From Homalodisca vitripennis (lineage: Eukaryota > Arthropoda > Insecta > Hemiptera > Cicadellidae): a stretch of 64,000 bases of DNA. Below are positions 1 to 11,150 of the stretch, piece after piece. Each line of letters starts with the position of its first letter. Within the stretch, counting starts at the first letter, position 1. Position numbers and translations under genes: made by a program. Below the pieces are notes generated by a model, which saw only the letters and a list, made by a program, of their open reading frames with translations, searched no databases and was not told where the DNA came from. The stretch spans positions 62,590,001-62,654,000 of the forward strand of contig NC_060213.1 in assembly GCF_021130785.1 (NCBI RefSeq), given 5' to 3'.

Positions 1-1490
1 CATCCGAACATCTAGCTTCTGGTACCGTTTGGCTGAACTCACTAGGGTGCTCATAATCGTATTGTGAATACGATACATATGTATGTACAGACGACGTGAC
101 GATCGGTCAGTGGCAGTGTTGTTGTTCTGCTGAATACGATAATTTTAATCCATAAAGATGTCGAACGGTTTCCTGCCTGCTTTGAAATTCATAGACTCAG
201 GAGCGTTACTGTAATTGGTTTTTTATTCACCCTAAATCGAGACACGACTGTTTATCTTAAGGGATAAGGAACAACCTTAAGCAGCACTCTTGTTAAGAGC
301 CGGCCGTATTAACATGACCTTGAGTTTTTCCCCCCGTAAGAACCTCGTGTCGTTTTACACCATTTTTTTGTGATCTTAGCGTAATGGGATACACCATTCA
401 AATTCCTTTGTAGTGTATATTATTTTGAATATTTTTAAACAATGTACTAGAGCAAAATTTCGGACTTTTCTATGAGTAACCCATAAAAATATTGAAAATA
501 CTAAAAAGCGTTTAGATGTGTATTAATAAAACCTTTAAAATGACACATCCCATAATTCTATTGACTAAAAATAACAGTGTATACCTGTATGGGGTTTAAC
601 GTTGTTCTAATCGGGAATACCCAAGGTCAATTTACTTCAAGCGGCTCTTATCAGTCAATGAATTGACTAGTAGTTTTGTGACTCAAATGTACTTGAATAG
701 TTTGACAATACGCTGTTATTGAAAGTGGTTTTCGGAAATGTTACAGGCTATTTCTTCAATTCCAGACGTGTTTGCTAAGTTTGTGCCTTCAGACGACATT
801 TGATGATTATACTAACTTTTTTAACGTGCATTCAACGTGCTGTTTCTCCGTGTATTTTGTTAGCTTAGGCTAATTGTTCTTGTGCAATTTTATATCGAGG
901 TGAGAGATATATGCAATGCTCATACTTTTTCACTAATAACTTCAAATCGACAGAGATGATAATTTTTTAAATTAAAAAATTAATGGAACAATTAAGATTT
1001 ATAGAAGCGCCAGCCTTTTTGAGGTACAACATGTATCGCACTAAATTGCGTCACCACTTACGGCACCACCCCACCCCCTCCCTTGCTCAATATATCGAGT
1101 TATAGTACCAAAGGTAAGGCATATGTCCCATCGGTACATTGGCCACTACAAGCTCTAAGCCCCATTATGGCTGGGACAATGGAGATAGCCGCCTATTACC
1201 TGATCTTAATTGAACAGCGGCACACCTGTCATTAGTGGCTCGGAGGTAGAACACCGTCCTGGCGCTCTACACCGAGGAGCTGACGGTGTAAAGATGGATA
1301 CTGCACACGTTTAAGGTTTATATAAGCTGTACAGGAATTAATCAAGATTTGTTTCTATTTAATTTGTGAACGCAATAAATACTTTTGCTACTTTTATTTT
1401 CATCCTTTGTTTGTAAACTCTCGTGGACAAATTTCAAGACTCAGTTCTTTCCTGCAACTATATTCGATTATTTGATTATTTCACTCCAAA
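1..1490. other. AT-rich non-coding sequence (5' flank or intron)
   Basis: No coding exon, RNA gene or repeat can be supported here. An ATG at about 1031 opens a short frame beginning MYRTK, which superficially recalls the MYP start of Groucho, but it runs into a stop with no usable donor site and lacks the RHP motif pattern. The stretch is probably an upstream intron or the 5' flank of groucho. Confidence 0.5.
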
Positions 1491-1496
1491 CATCGA

Positions 1497-2270
1497 CCAC
1501 TTAAGCGGAAGAAATCACTCTAAACGGCCACCTTTTAAACGGATTACTTGTCACTCCAAACATCAACTACGTAGCTTCTTGACGTAGGACTTTTAACCAT
1601 CAACCATTTAACCGGATGACATCTCATTCCAGATATCTATAACCTAACCGGATGACTTCTCTTCAGAACCATACCGCCTAACCGGAGGACATTTCATTTC
1701 AAATATCTACGACCTAACCTAACCGGATGACTTCTCTTCAGAACGTTATCACATAACTGACGAATATATCATTCAAAATTTCTACGACCTAACAGGATGA
1801 CTTTTAGTCAGATTGTGACTACCTAAACGGATGGCTTTTCATCAAAGACTGTGACTACTTAACCGGATGTTTTTCCTTCAGAACGATATCACTAACCGAA
1901 TGATATATCATTCCTAACATCTACGACCTAACCGAATGACTTCATCAGACCGTGACTACGTCACCGGGTGACATTTCTTCTGAAGGCGACTACCTCACCG
2001 GATTACTTTTCATCAAAGACTGCGACTACCTGACCGGATGATTTTGCACCGTTCCACAACCACCCGAACGGACGACATCTCATCCCAAACATAAATGACC
2101 GGATGACATGTCATCTCAAAGATTGATCGTAAGATATATCGCTTTAGACATCAATCACACGACCGAATAGCTTATTAGTCTAAACATCGATAGACCAACC
2201 ATCGGATGGCATACCAGTCCGAACATTGACCACCAACCACATGGCATATCAGTCCAAATATTGAAGACTT
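1497..2270. repeat. Degenerate ~35-bp minisatellite, about 20 units
   Basis: A motif close to AACCGGATGACTTCTCATTC followed by a CTACGACCT-like tail recurs about every 33-37 bases, for example at 1614, 1656, 1680, 1718, 1792, 1826, 1861, 1894, 1930, 1963, 1996 and 2031. Units differ by many substitutions, so the array is old. Stops occur in all frames and unit lengths vary, so it is not a protein repeat. Confidence 0.85.
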
Positions 2271-4504
2271 AAAGTTATTCCAAGGTCAGAAAACTGAAAA
2301 AATTGATGAGCGTGGCGAAAAGAGATGGCTGAGAGCTGTTTACAGAAGCTTTATAGTGGCGGTGCTTATGTTCTACTATCGTACCGATATCGGGTCGATC
2401 GAGTGTTAAAACAGCTCGTGATAGCCCTTATCACCGCCTCTGATTGGCATTGAAGCGCCCGACTTTATTCGCACTTCGTGTTAATTGTTCTGTAACAATG
2501 ATATGTGGTCTGTTACTAATTGTCTCTGTTTATTGAGGATTCTTTTCAAAATCCAAAGGTGATATAGCACTTCGTAAGCCATATTATGTTTGGAAATTTT
2601 AAAATCTTTTTTGGGCAACATCATCTTATTTTTAAGTTGAGTTCACCCTCAAAAATTATTCGCCGAGGCAAGGTGAATTAGGAAATGCTTCTTTTACACT
2701 TTCAAGATGATTGATCGTCTACTATAGACCGGAGGCAACCCCTTTTCAGCAGCACTAAAAATTATGATAAAATTGACCACAATACATACGTATATATTTG
2801 AAATTTTGTTTAGTTCGTATTTATAAATTATATTTGACAATTTAAATCCAAATCTAAATTACGGTTATTTATGGATGTGGAGTATAAAATAGTTAATAAA
2901 CTAATAAAATTAAAATAGTGATAATAATTGTAATTAATAAATACTATTATTGTTAATGTAAATATAATTTAATTATTAGTTTTAACACATATGTGTGGAA
3001 AAGTCATAATTGCTTACTTTACACGCAATTAAATACATTTCGAAGTAAACATTAATTCAATGAATTCAAATACAAATTATATATATTGAATTGTTTTATA
3101 TGTTGTATTGAAATGTAATTTTCATGACTGCCAACCTGTATATTAAGTTATATGTTGTAATTGCCTTCGGAATTTTCGTAAAAGCGTAAGGTTATAATGA
3201 AGATTTTATAAATATCATGGACATTATGGATGGCACCAATAATATTTGTGGAATATTGTGCGTCTAGCCACAAATCTGTGTCTGTTCTTACTCATTGTCT
3301 GTACTATGTCTTATTCTGCAATATCGTATCAAGGTGAGAGTGATGCAATGTTCACAACTTGCACTAAGACTTGAGGTTGATAAAGGGGTGCATATTTGAA
3401 ATTAAACAGTAGTAAATAATTGAAACTTATATGATCCTCGGCCGTTTTTTGAGTTTAAAATTGTTTGGGGATATAAAAAAGTGTGGTCTAATTCTTTGGA
3501 AGGCAGTGTTGTCTTTTAGTACGAAAAATTAGTTTTAGGAAACTAATAAGAATAAATTCGTAGAATATAAATACGTACGTGTAAACGTAAGGTCGTGTTA
3601 GATTTGCCGAGACTAATTAAACATGTAAAATAACAAACACGGTTGGAATGTAAATTTCCTATCATCAGTTTTGCATTGTCTTTTAATTGTTCGTGTGGAA
3701 CTTAAATTATAGTTATGTGTTTCCGTGGCGGCAACATTGTTCTGAGTGTAACGGATTAAACGGTAAAATTAGAGAACAATGGTTGGTACAACTGCGGGTG
3801 AAATTATGCATAATACAGCTAAGTGGCATCGCTCGTTCTTGTTTACCCGTAATTACCCGCTGATGTTTACGGTCCCGACACTGCCAAGATTAATTACCTG
3901 GTGGTAGGCTGCAGTCGGGTCAAGTTTAGAAAATAAACCACACTTAGCACAATTCACTTGTGAGACCGATGTGGTGACATGTCGGAACGTCACGTTTGCT
4001 ATGGTTTAGTAAATCTTTAAAGATTACGTGCTTCTAGGTGTTCGGTGTCTTGACCAAAGTGAGTCACGAAATTTGGAATATAGGAGAGATCAGCGTGATG
4101 GGACAATTCTGGGCCGGTTACTGTGTTACATAAACATTGTATTTATCGTTTTGTTTGTCGAACCGAATGGATAACGCTGTTTTGAGGAACGAATCGTTTA
4201 TGTATATTTCGTCTCGAGTGTTGTCCGCGGAGGAATACTTCGAATGGACCAATAATTTAAATGTTGCCCATCAACATCAAGTAATAAATATGTCGTCTTC
4301 AAATGTGGGTCTAACAAATATAAAATAACGATGATTCCTAGTAATTAAATTATAATTGTTTATTTTAAAACTGATTATACGTTTATTTATCAACTTCCAT
4401 GTAGTAATATTTGTATGATTTTGAAATTCTAAGGATTTGTGTAATGAAATTGAACTTTTTGATTGGTTTTAGTTCCTCGTCTGATGCAATAGTAGAGTCA
4501 AATA
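2271..4504. other. AT-rich non-coding sequence
   Basis: Low-complexity AT-rich DNA, extreme around 2760-3150. I see no gene. A 63-codon frame at 4137-4328 has no recognisable similarity and no exon signals. Confidence 0.5.
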
Positions 4505-4576
4505 TGAGAGAGGGAGAGAGAGAGAGAGTGAGTGAGTGAGAGGCGGGGAAGGATGGAGGGAGGGAGGGAGTGGGAG
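4505..4576. repeat. GA-rich simple repeat
   Basis: Runs of GA and GGGA/GTGA units. It could bind GAGA-type factors but is more likely plain microsatellite sequence. Confidence 0.8.
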
Positions 4577-4704
4577 AGGTCCTCCGACTATTATTTGTAA
4601 CTTATTTTCTTTTTCTAGTAACTAGCTTTGTATCAGTGGAATTCCCATCGTACATTTGATAATTGTCATGTATACGTCCGAGAAAAAGGTTCGGATCACA
4701 ATTC

Positions 4705-4930
4705 ACTCCTGGGGCGAACCACGAAAGCCAAAAAAATGGAAGACGCAGAGGTAAGATAGAAGGCTCGTAAAGGTGATCATATTTTAGTGAAGACACTAAA
4801 ACGACGGCATTAAAACCGTAATCGGCTAAGTGTGATATAAGTTGTGGATGAGATGGGGGGGGGGGGTAGTTGAGCAAACCTGTTCTGTTTTACAGCTCCA
4901 ACTTGTCGTTGCTAATAGTTCACCGAGGTA
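4705..4930 (+). repeat. Dispersed ~220-bp repeat family 'R1', copy 1
   Basis: One of three copies in the window; the others are at about 8865-9060 (+) and 14045-14265 (-). Shared blocks in order are AAAGCCAA, GAGGTAARA-AGAAGGCTCGTAA, GGTGATCA-ATTTTAGTG, ACTAAA, GGCATTAAAACC, GTAATCGG, a G-run, AACCTGTTCTG, CTTGTCGT-GCTAAT. No coding frame runs through all copies, so this looks like a degraded non-autonomous element or a paralogous non-coding element. Confidence 0.65.
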
Positions 4931-5403
4931 CTTCTGAACAGGTCTTTAAAGACCTACATAATACTGGCTCGCTATAATATTGCGAAGTGTAGGTCCGCTA
5001 ACTTATGGTGTGATCGTTTGACGGTTTCACGTCCATGTAATATATGCCCGGCAGTGTCGTATACGAGTATCCGTTATCTAGTTACGGGCATTCTCAAAAT
5101 TATATATAATTTCACGTTGAGTTCGCCCATTAAAGATTTAATCTACACGGAAAAGTAGATAACTATTATCGTCTGTAGGTCTTGTTTATATGCACGAGAA
5201 TAGGCTACTTAAGACTCATTATACTACGGGATAATTGCAATGCATTATGTGCAATCAGGCGGCGCGTCGTACTACGGACAGAATCAGTTTATTTATCGGC
5301 TGTAAACTAATGATCATTAATAATTTCCATTAGGAATAGGAAGAAACAACTTGGGAGGATCAAAACTGTGGTAAATGTGTTTGGTTTTAACGCAATGTCA
5401 TGC

Positions 5404-6150
5404 GATCTGATATGGACACACGTAACTGGCAGTGTCAGTCGGTGACAATGGACGGCTGCTTGATTATCTCATGTACTTGTGGTGTCTGTGTACATTATAA
5501 CGTGTTCAGTTACGGTCTGATATGGACACCCAATTGACAGTGTCAGACAACCTGTGACAATGGACAGCTCCTCGATTATCTCATGTTGTACTTATGGTGT
5601 CTGTGTATAATGTGTTGAGTTGGATCTGATATGGGCACACAATAAGTGTCAGCAGCGTCAGACAATCTGTGACAATGGACAGCTCCTCGATTATCTCATG
5701 TACTTATGGTGTCTGTGTATAATGTGTTGAGTTGGATCTGATATGGGCACACGATAAGTGGCAGCAGTGTCAGACAATCTGTGACAATGGACAGCTCCTC
5801 GATTATCTCATGTTTTACTTATGGTGTTTGTGTATAATGTGTTGAGTTGGATCTGACATGGGCACACAATGTGTAAGTGGCAGCAGCGTCAGACAAACTA
5901 TGACAATGGACAGCTCCTCGATTATCTCATGTTGTACTTATGGTGTCTGTGTATAATGTGTTGAGTTGGATCTGACATGGGCACACAATGTGTAAGTGGC
6001 AGCAGCGTCAGACAATCTGTGACAATGGACAGCTCCTCGATTATCTCATGTTGTACTTATGGTGTCTGTGTATAATGTGTTGAGTTGGATCTGATATGGG
6101 CACACGGTAAGTGGCAGCAGCGTCAGACAATCTGTGACAATCGACAGCGT
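5404..6150. repeat. Tandem array, seven units of 110-119 bp
   Basis: The unit starts GATCTGATATGGGCACAC and includes GACAATGGACAGCTCCTCG, ATTATCTCATG and a GGTGTCTGTGTATAATGTG tail. Unit starts are at about 5404, 5514, 5623, 5735, 5850, 5969 and 6088. The first two units are more diverged than the rest. Unit length rises from about 110 to 119 along the array through small insertions such as the GTGTAAGTGG segment. Non-coding. Confidence 0.92.
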
Positions 6151-6782
6151 GCCTTGCCGCAACCATTCCCAAACTCCCAGATGAAAGGTTTGGACTGAAC
6201 AAGCCGCCTGCAGTTCCCAGTGTTCAGTGTTCACTTGTCGCTTGTTGGCAGCTGGCAGACGTCACAAGATTAATCAGTCACGCTCAACTACAGCACAAAG
6301 GAGAATAAACCGAGCTCTCAGACCATTTAGCGCATTCCGCGGAGAACTAATGGGCCCATTGAGACATACATCTGAGTTGATTTGGTGGCCAATATTACTT
6401 CTGGCCACTGCAGTCGTTTTACCTTCAATCAACTATTAGTTATCGTTATACCTTTTACATCGAAAAAATAAAAGGTGGCTACTCTCATTGGTATTGTGTT
6501 CGTTTGTTCCAACCATATTCTTGGTAAGAGAAAAGTCCACAAAGAAGTCATTACTATCCTCGATCAATCGCTTATGTGTCTCCTTCAAACATGGATGATT
6601 TGGTTATAGTAGTTGAAGGAATTTAAGAAAAATAGATCTAAGAGAATACGTCTTATTCTTCTATGGCGCGGCCTACTGCCATGCACTTAAACTTCAAGGG
6701 CCTTTTGTCCACCCTGGAATCACATCATGAGGCATACCAGTCTATGATTTCAGCAGTTCCACAAACCGCCAAAAACAAGCTA
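6151..6782. other. Non-coding, no gene seen
   Basis: Sequence after the tandem array. The part next to 6783 may be the 3' tail of the retrotransposon fragment described at 6783-6953, since it lies 3' of its stop codon on the minus strand. Two short overlapping frames near 6663-7092 on the plus strand are shadows of that minus-strand fragment. Confidence 0.4.
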
Positions 6783-6953
6783 TCAGGTCCTCCTGGGGAA
6801 GTCCAAACTACCAAATATGGCATACCGCTCCCTTGCTATTGTAGGACAATCAAAGAGCAAGTGTTCGGCAGTTTCATCCTGCTCATCACAAGAGAATGCG
6901 TCTATTATGATTGGTATAACTATGTTACAGATTCGCTTGTCGGCCTTGATATA
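6783..6953 (-). pseudogene. Non-LTR retrotransposon ORF2 C-terminal remnant
   Basis: Read on the minus strand from 6953 down to a TGA at 6783-6785, the frame contains CDEQDETAEHLLFDCP followed by TIARERYAIFG. The pattern C-x(5)-ET-x-E-H-L-L-F-x-C-P plus A-R-x-R is the cysteine/histidine motif that follows the reverse transcriptase in many R1/Jockey/I-type non-LTR retrotransposons. Upstream the frame meets a stop at 6954-6956, so only about 56 codons survive. No catalytic RT motifs are left. It is a dead fragment inserted antisense to groucho. Confidence 0.75.
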
Positions 6954-6956
6954 TCA

Positions 6957-7679
6957 GAGGTTTTATGTTTTTGTAGCAAATGACAAACAAAATATCCCCG
7001 GGAATATTTGTTTGCCACACGACATCGCGCGTAAATTGTGTAGAAGTTCACTAAATTTTCAACGGTGGAAGGCGAGAGAACTGGATGTATAGCCTCGACT
7101 ACTTCACTCAGAAGACAGATCGCTTGACAACTCGCCTGCCTTACACATGTCCGACCTCGTGTCGCGCTCCGCAGAACTGCCAACAATTAAGCCGAACAAA
7201 GCAAGTTGAACACGGCCAAATATCCCTCTAATTGTTGGCGCCTGATGACAAATCAGCTGTTTTATGCGGGACCCAAGGCTGCCAACGTAACAAGTGCTGG
7301 CAACTGAACAGAAACAGAGTAAACACCACGCGGCGTACAAACACAACTCGACAACTGTATTTGTCCAATTTTCTTGCTCACTGTTTGTGATGGCTTTGAC
7401 GATTCAGTGCATTTGATTTTAAAACGTGTAAAGAATTTCCTTAATTACAGTAGTACATTTTTTGCTGTGTATTCATTTTTTGCATTACTTCACTTGGCGT
7501 TAAGAAAAGGTACGAACTTACGTCTCCAATTTCAGATCCAATTGTAATCAACAAAAGATTTATGTTTATATTTTTGGGATTTGCTCGTTCCCTTTTTATT
7601 CTCATTCGTTCTCCCCGGACATTAGCAAGCAAAGTAAAAGAAAATTTCCAATCCGAGGTGGATAGTAGTGATCCCTGAG
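6957..7679. other. Non-coding, no gene seen
   Basis: Several short frames on both strands overlap here, but none shows family motifs. Part may be further decayed body of the minus-strand non-LTR element that ends at 6783. Confidence 0.35.
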
Positions 7680-7766
7680 GTACTCCGGCCCGGGTAGAAT
7701 TTGAACTCGCGCTATCCCTAACTTAGATCTAAAATCCGACACTTTGGATAATTTGGCCATCGGTTC
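7680..7766 (-). repeat. tRNA-derived (SINE-like) element, copy 1
   Basis: The reverse complement reads ACCGATGGCC, then TCCAAAG, TCGGATTTT, AGGGATAGCGC and GAGTTCAAATTC, which is the layout of a class II (Leu/Ser-like) tRNA with a degenerate A box and a B-box-like GAGTTCAAATTC. It aligns over nearly its full length with the + strand element at 13756-13835, including the unusual TCGGATTTT block. The acceptor stem does not pair and the A box is eroded, so this is not a working tRNA gene. Confidence 0.6.
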
Positions 7767-8710
7767 TCTGTAATGACTTTCTGTCTCATATTTTTGTGTA
7801 TGTGACGCTTTTGTTTTGCTACAGCAAATCTATTGTACCAGAAAGCTAGGGGGTTTTAGACTATTGAAAATTATGGTATCTCTAATAGAATCAGAATTGA
7901 AAAAATTGTGATAACTTGCGCAATGAAGTTGACGTGATGCAATTATGTTAGTCCTCGAGGGTCCCCGGAGATCAGATAACTAACCCGTGGGCCCTTGTGT
8001 TTCAACACGTGTAGAGATTATGTTTCGTGTTCTTGTTCGGCCGCGTTCCTGTTCCGGACGCACAATAAACATTCAAATTGATAGCGCCCGAATTGGGTCC
8101 ACCAGTCATTTAAATACTGGTCCAGCCTCTTTAATTACTCGGTATAAACTCAGGCTACAAATGGAAACCGGTAAAAAGTTAACGAGCTCCCTACATCTTG
8201 ATTAGTCCGCCTTTCGTCGACAACATTATGCTCCGTGTAAGTGCAGAAGCGGTGCGTGAAACCGGCCGATAATTGTTATGTTGGGTGGCCAAGTTTAATC
8301 AGCTGTTGTACACCATACGGCGATTGTTCATTGTTAAATGGAAATGTCGCCTATTAGTGACAATCCGGAGTCATAACTACAGATTGGCCTTTCGGTGAAA
8401 CAAGAGTTTGAGCGCCGATGTAACTGGTATCATGCACTGCTCATTGTGGCTGCTATAATTACTGCTCGGATCTAGTTTGCCGCTGTGTGTTGCCGAGTTT
8501 GTCTTCAATGTGTCACTTTTAATTTAGGAATATGATGCATCACTTAATTTGCTTATCAACAAAGTTCACATAGACAAGCAGCTTGAAGTAGAAAATGTGC
8601 TTTTAGAAATAGTTGGAATGACATCTTTCTTTAGGAATAGTTAAGTCGCACCCGAGGTTTAACGCAACCTACTATATATTTATTTATGCTAAGGAGACTT
8701 AATACACGTC
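7767..8710. other. Non-coding, moderately GC-rich at 7930-8500
   Basis: No gene seen. The 7930-8500 part has a more even base composition than its surroundings but no motif cluster I can name. Confidence 0.35.
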
Positions 8711-8812
8711 TTCGCATTCATTGATAAGTACAGCTTCATTATCGTAAACGGAGTGAAAGGTGAGCAAGTTTACGGCGTACCTCAAGGTTCGTGTCTCGGC
8801 CCTCGGTTGTTT
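8711..8812 (+). pseudogene. Non-LTR reverse transcriptase fragment (GVPQGS block)
   Basis: The + strand frame reads FIDKYSFIIVNGVKGEQVYGVPQGSCLGPRLF-like sequence, here given in pieces: VNGVKGEQV then GVPQGSCLGPRLF. The second piece is the conserved RT block (usually G-V-P-Q-G-S-V-L-G-P-L-L-F) just before the catalytic YADD region. The first piece matches the V-N-G-V-x-S-E stretch that precedes it in Jockey/CR1-like elements. The YADD block is absent and the frame degrades after 8812 as it enters R1 repeat copy 2. Confidence 0.75.
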
Positions 8813-8864
8813 CCCCATATGCCTTTCTCACCGCGGCCTGGGTATTCATGCCTCCATAAAACCC

Positions 8865-9060
8865 ACAGGGAACATGAAAAGCCAATAAAAGTAAGAAGTG
8901 ATGAGGTAAAACAGAAGGCACGTAAGGTTATCAGATTTTAGTGGAACCTATAAACAGCCGGCACTAAGCTCCTAATCGGCCGAGAGTTTCACTTCCTGAG
9001 CCACTTTACTGCCGCCGAGGGTTTATGACCCTCGCTTGTTCGGGCTAATGACAGAGGTAC
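8865..9060 (+). repeat. Dispersed repeat family 'R1', copy 2
   Basis: Shares with the other copies GAACATGAAAAGCCAATAAAA, GAGGTAAAACAGAAGGC, CGTAAGGTTATCAGATTTTA, GGCACTAA, TAATCGGCCGAGAG and a distal CTTGTTCGGGCTAATGAC segment. It begins close behind the RT fragment ending at 8812. That raises the possibility that R1 is derived from a retrotransposon 3' region, but the other two copies show no RT sequence nearby. Confidence 0.6.
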
Positions 9061-10895
9061 ATTTGCGGCAGCTCGAAATGTCAGCTGGCTATTATAGACC
9101 ACTACCCGAGCATTAAACCTTTGCTAATGACAAGGACCTTCCAACTAACACTAATACACTTCAATAGCATCAGACTACCAACTATAAACAGTTCCTTCCT
9201 AGTCACGGTTACAAGGAGAGTATGAAAAGCAAAATCATCCTTCAAATTAGTGATTACTGGGGAACTTTATTACCAGTTCGTACTCAATACCTTTTAAATA
9301 TACTTAACAGTATTGAAACGTAAGAACTATACAAGAATAGTTATAAAAATATTACCTACCGATTTCTAAATACAAGCCTTAAGAAATATTAAAATGTCCA
9401 TTTTAGTTCTTTTCTAAATTTAAAAATTGGGGGGCCAAGACAACTGATATTTTCCCGTATTGGACAGAAATTAAGGCCCCATTTTGTTCCTTAAAAGGTT
9501 CTTGACCCGTTTCTATGTTGAGAATGATCTTTCAGCAAGAATATCAGTAATACTGAATTATTTAAAAATAATAATACTATTTACTAAAATAGTAATTGAA
9601 ACTATTTAAAGGTTGGGGGGAGGGTGTCCGGACCATGGCTATGTTCCTGATAATCTTATGCTGTACGGAATGTCTAACTTAGTACTGTATTAATATCCAA
9701 TGAGTTAGTTGTACTGTAGCGCATTGTGATAAAACATTTTCCACAATATTAACAAAGCAATGGTGGAGGTGATATTTTCTCATTTGCCTACTTTATCGAT
9801 GAAAATACACTGAACCTAATTTTGAAAAAATGTTTGAGAGCCACTAGCACTTCCCCAAATCAATCCTACACTCTGTTCTGACAGGGGATTACTGATCTCG
9901 AGACAATGGGTGAGACTGCAGTCAAAAACATTCCTCAAATACAAAATGCCCGGCTCTGGTCGGTTGTATTATAGTCCTCTGCCGCCAATTCTTATTCAAT
10001 CACTATAATTATTATACAATTATCCCCCCGAACAGGTGCCGTGAGTCGCTCCAGCGCCGGCGGTGTCTCGGCCACGACGGCTCTTATAAGGGCCGAAGTG
10101 TGCAGAAGTGTCGATGACAATTTGCAGCGTCTCCACGCCGTGTGGTCGCGGATCCATTATTCAACACGGGGTCTGCCGCACCGGAATGCCCATTGTTTGT
10201 TAATGCGACCGACTAACAATTGCCCCTGTCATTACCTGCGCACTTTATGTAAGGAAACTGCTACAACTACATTCTCCGTCTGGTACCGGTCCGCGACCGC
10301 GTAATTGGCGCCATCTACAGCTGCGAGCCGCTCCCCCTTCTCTTGTTGCAGATTTGATCAACACCATTTATCAAGCGCGGTGCAACCAGCCGACGCTGAA
10401 GGCCTCGATTTCAAGAATCTTGCAAATGGTAGGGGGTTTACTTACAGAAATATATATGGTTTTCATTGAAACAAAAGAACTATGATTTTGAATCCTTCGA
10501 TATCATTTTAAAGGATGAGAGCAATTTGGTAGACATTTTGATCAAATTCCAGACATGACATCATCAAACTGTGCGAATGTTGAGTTTAGCTCCAGTTCAC
10601 CTTTCTCTTACGTACAGCAGTTGGAATTCGACGCTGTTGGAGACTTGACTCCTGAAATCAGGAGTCACGTTCGCCTGAAGGGATCCAAAAGTAGTCGGCA
10701 ACTCCCACGGATTTCGGATGCTGCACGTAAGAGGAAGGTGAACTAGAGCTAAACTTGAACATTCACATTGAATTGGCCCTTCCCACCATAACTGCGTTAT
10801 CATCAAACTATTGAATTGTCATAAGACATATTACCGGAAATTCTTTTTTTAAACAAACGTCCAATTTACAAAATACAGGGTCCTTGATATATTAA
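9061..10895. other. Non-coding; GC-rich patch at 10020-10330
   Basis: AT-rich sequence with a G-run near 9612 and one GC-rich block. An 87-codon frame at 10041-10304 falls in the GC-rich block and has no recognisable domain. At 10307-10320 GGCGCCATCTACAG resembles one half of an insect CTCF-type site. No gene is supported. Confidence 0.4.
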
Positions 10896-11150
10896 GTAAG
10901 AATGCGTGTCGTCTGTTTGTCCCTCTGTGAGATAACTCTTGGTCGTAGAGACTCAATGCTTGATACATAGGTTCATTTTGGTCAAGGAAGAACCCTAAAA
11001 TATAAAAGAACAGACCGCCGATCTGTTTGTCGGTCTGTGCGATAATTCTGATAAAAAGGTCCTATAGACTTGAAACTTGGTGCAAAGGTTTCGTTCCCCT
11101 TGGTCTATGAAAGATTCCTATTGATTTTGGGGTCTGAAGGTCAAAGGGCA
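10896..11150 (+). repeat. Dispersed repeat family 'R2', copy 1 (double unit)
   Basis: Contains two successive, diverged units. Each has a GTCTGTTTGTC start, GCGATAA(C/T)TCT, AAGGTCCTATAGACTTGAAA, CTTGG-GCA-AGGTT, CCTTGGTCTATG and a TATTGATTTTGGGGTC tail. Related single copies lie at about 32325-32450 (-), 39828-39950 (+) and 44105-44235 (+). Non-coding; I cannot assign it to a named class. Confidence 0.7.

Noticed and set aside
1031..1110. Possible groucho start exon beginning MYRTK
   Set aside because: Only the first two residues match the expected MYP start; the sequence then reads into a stop without a usable donor site.
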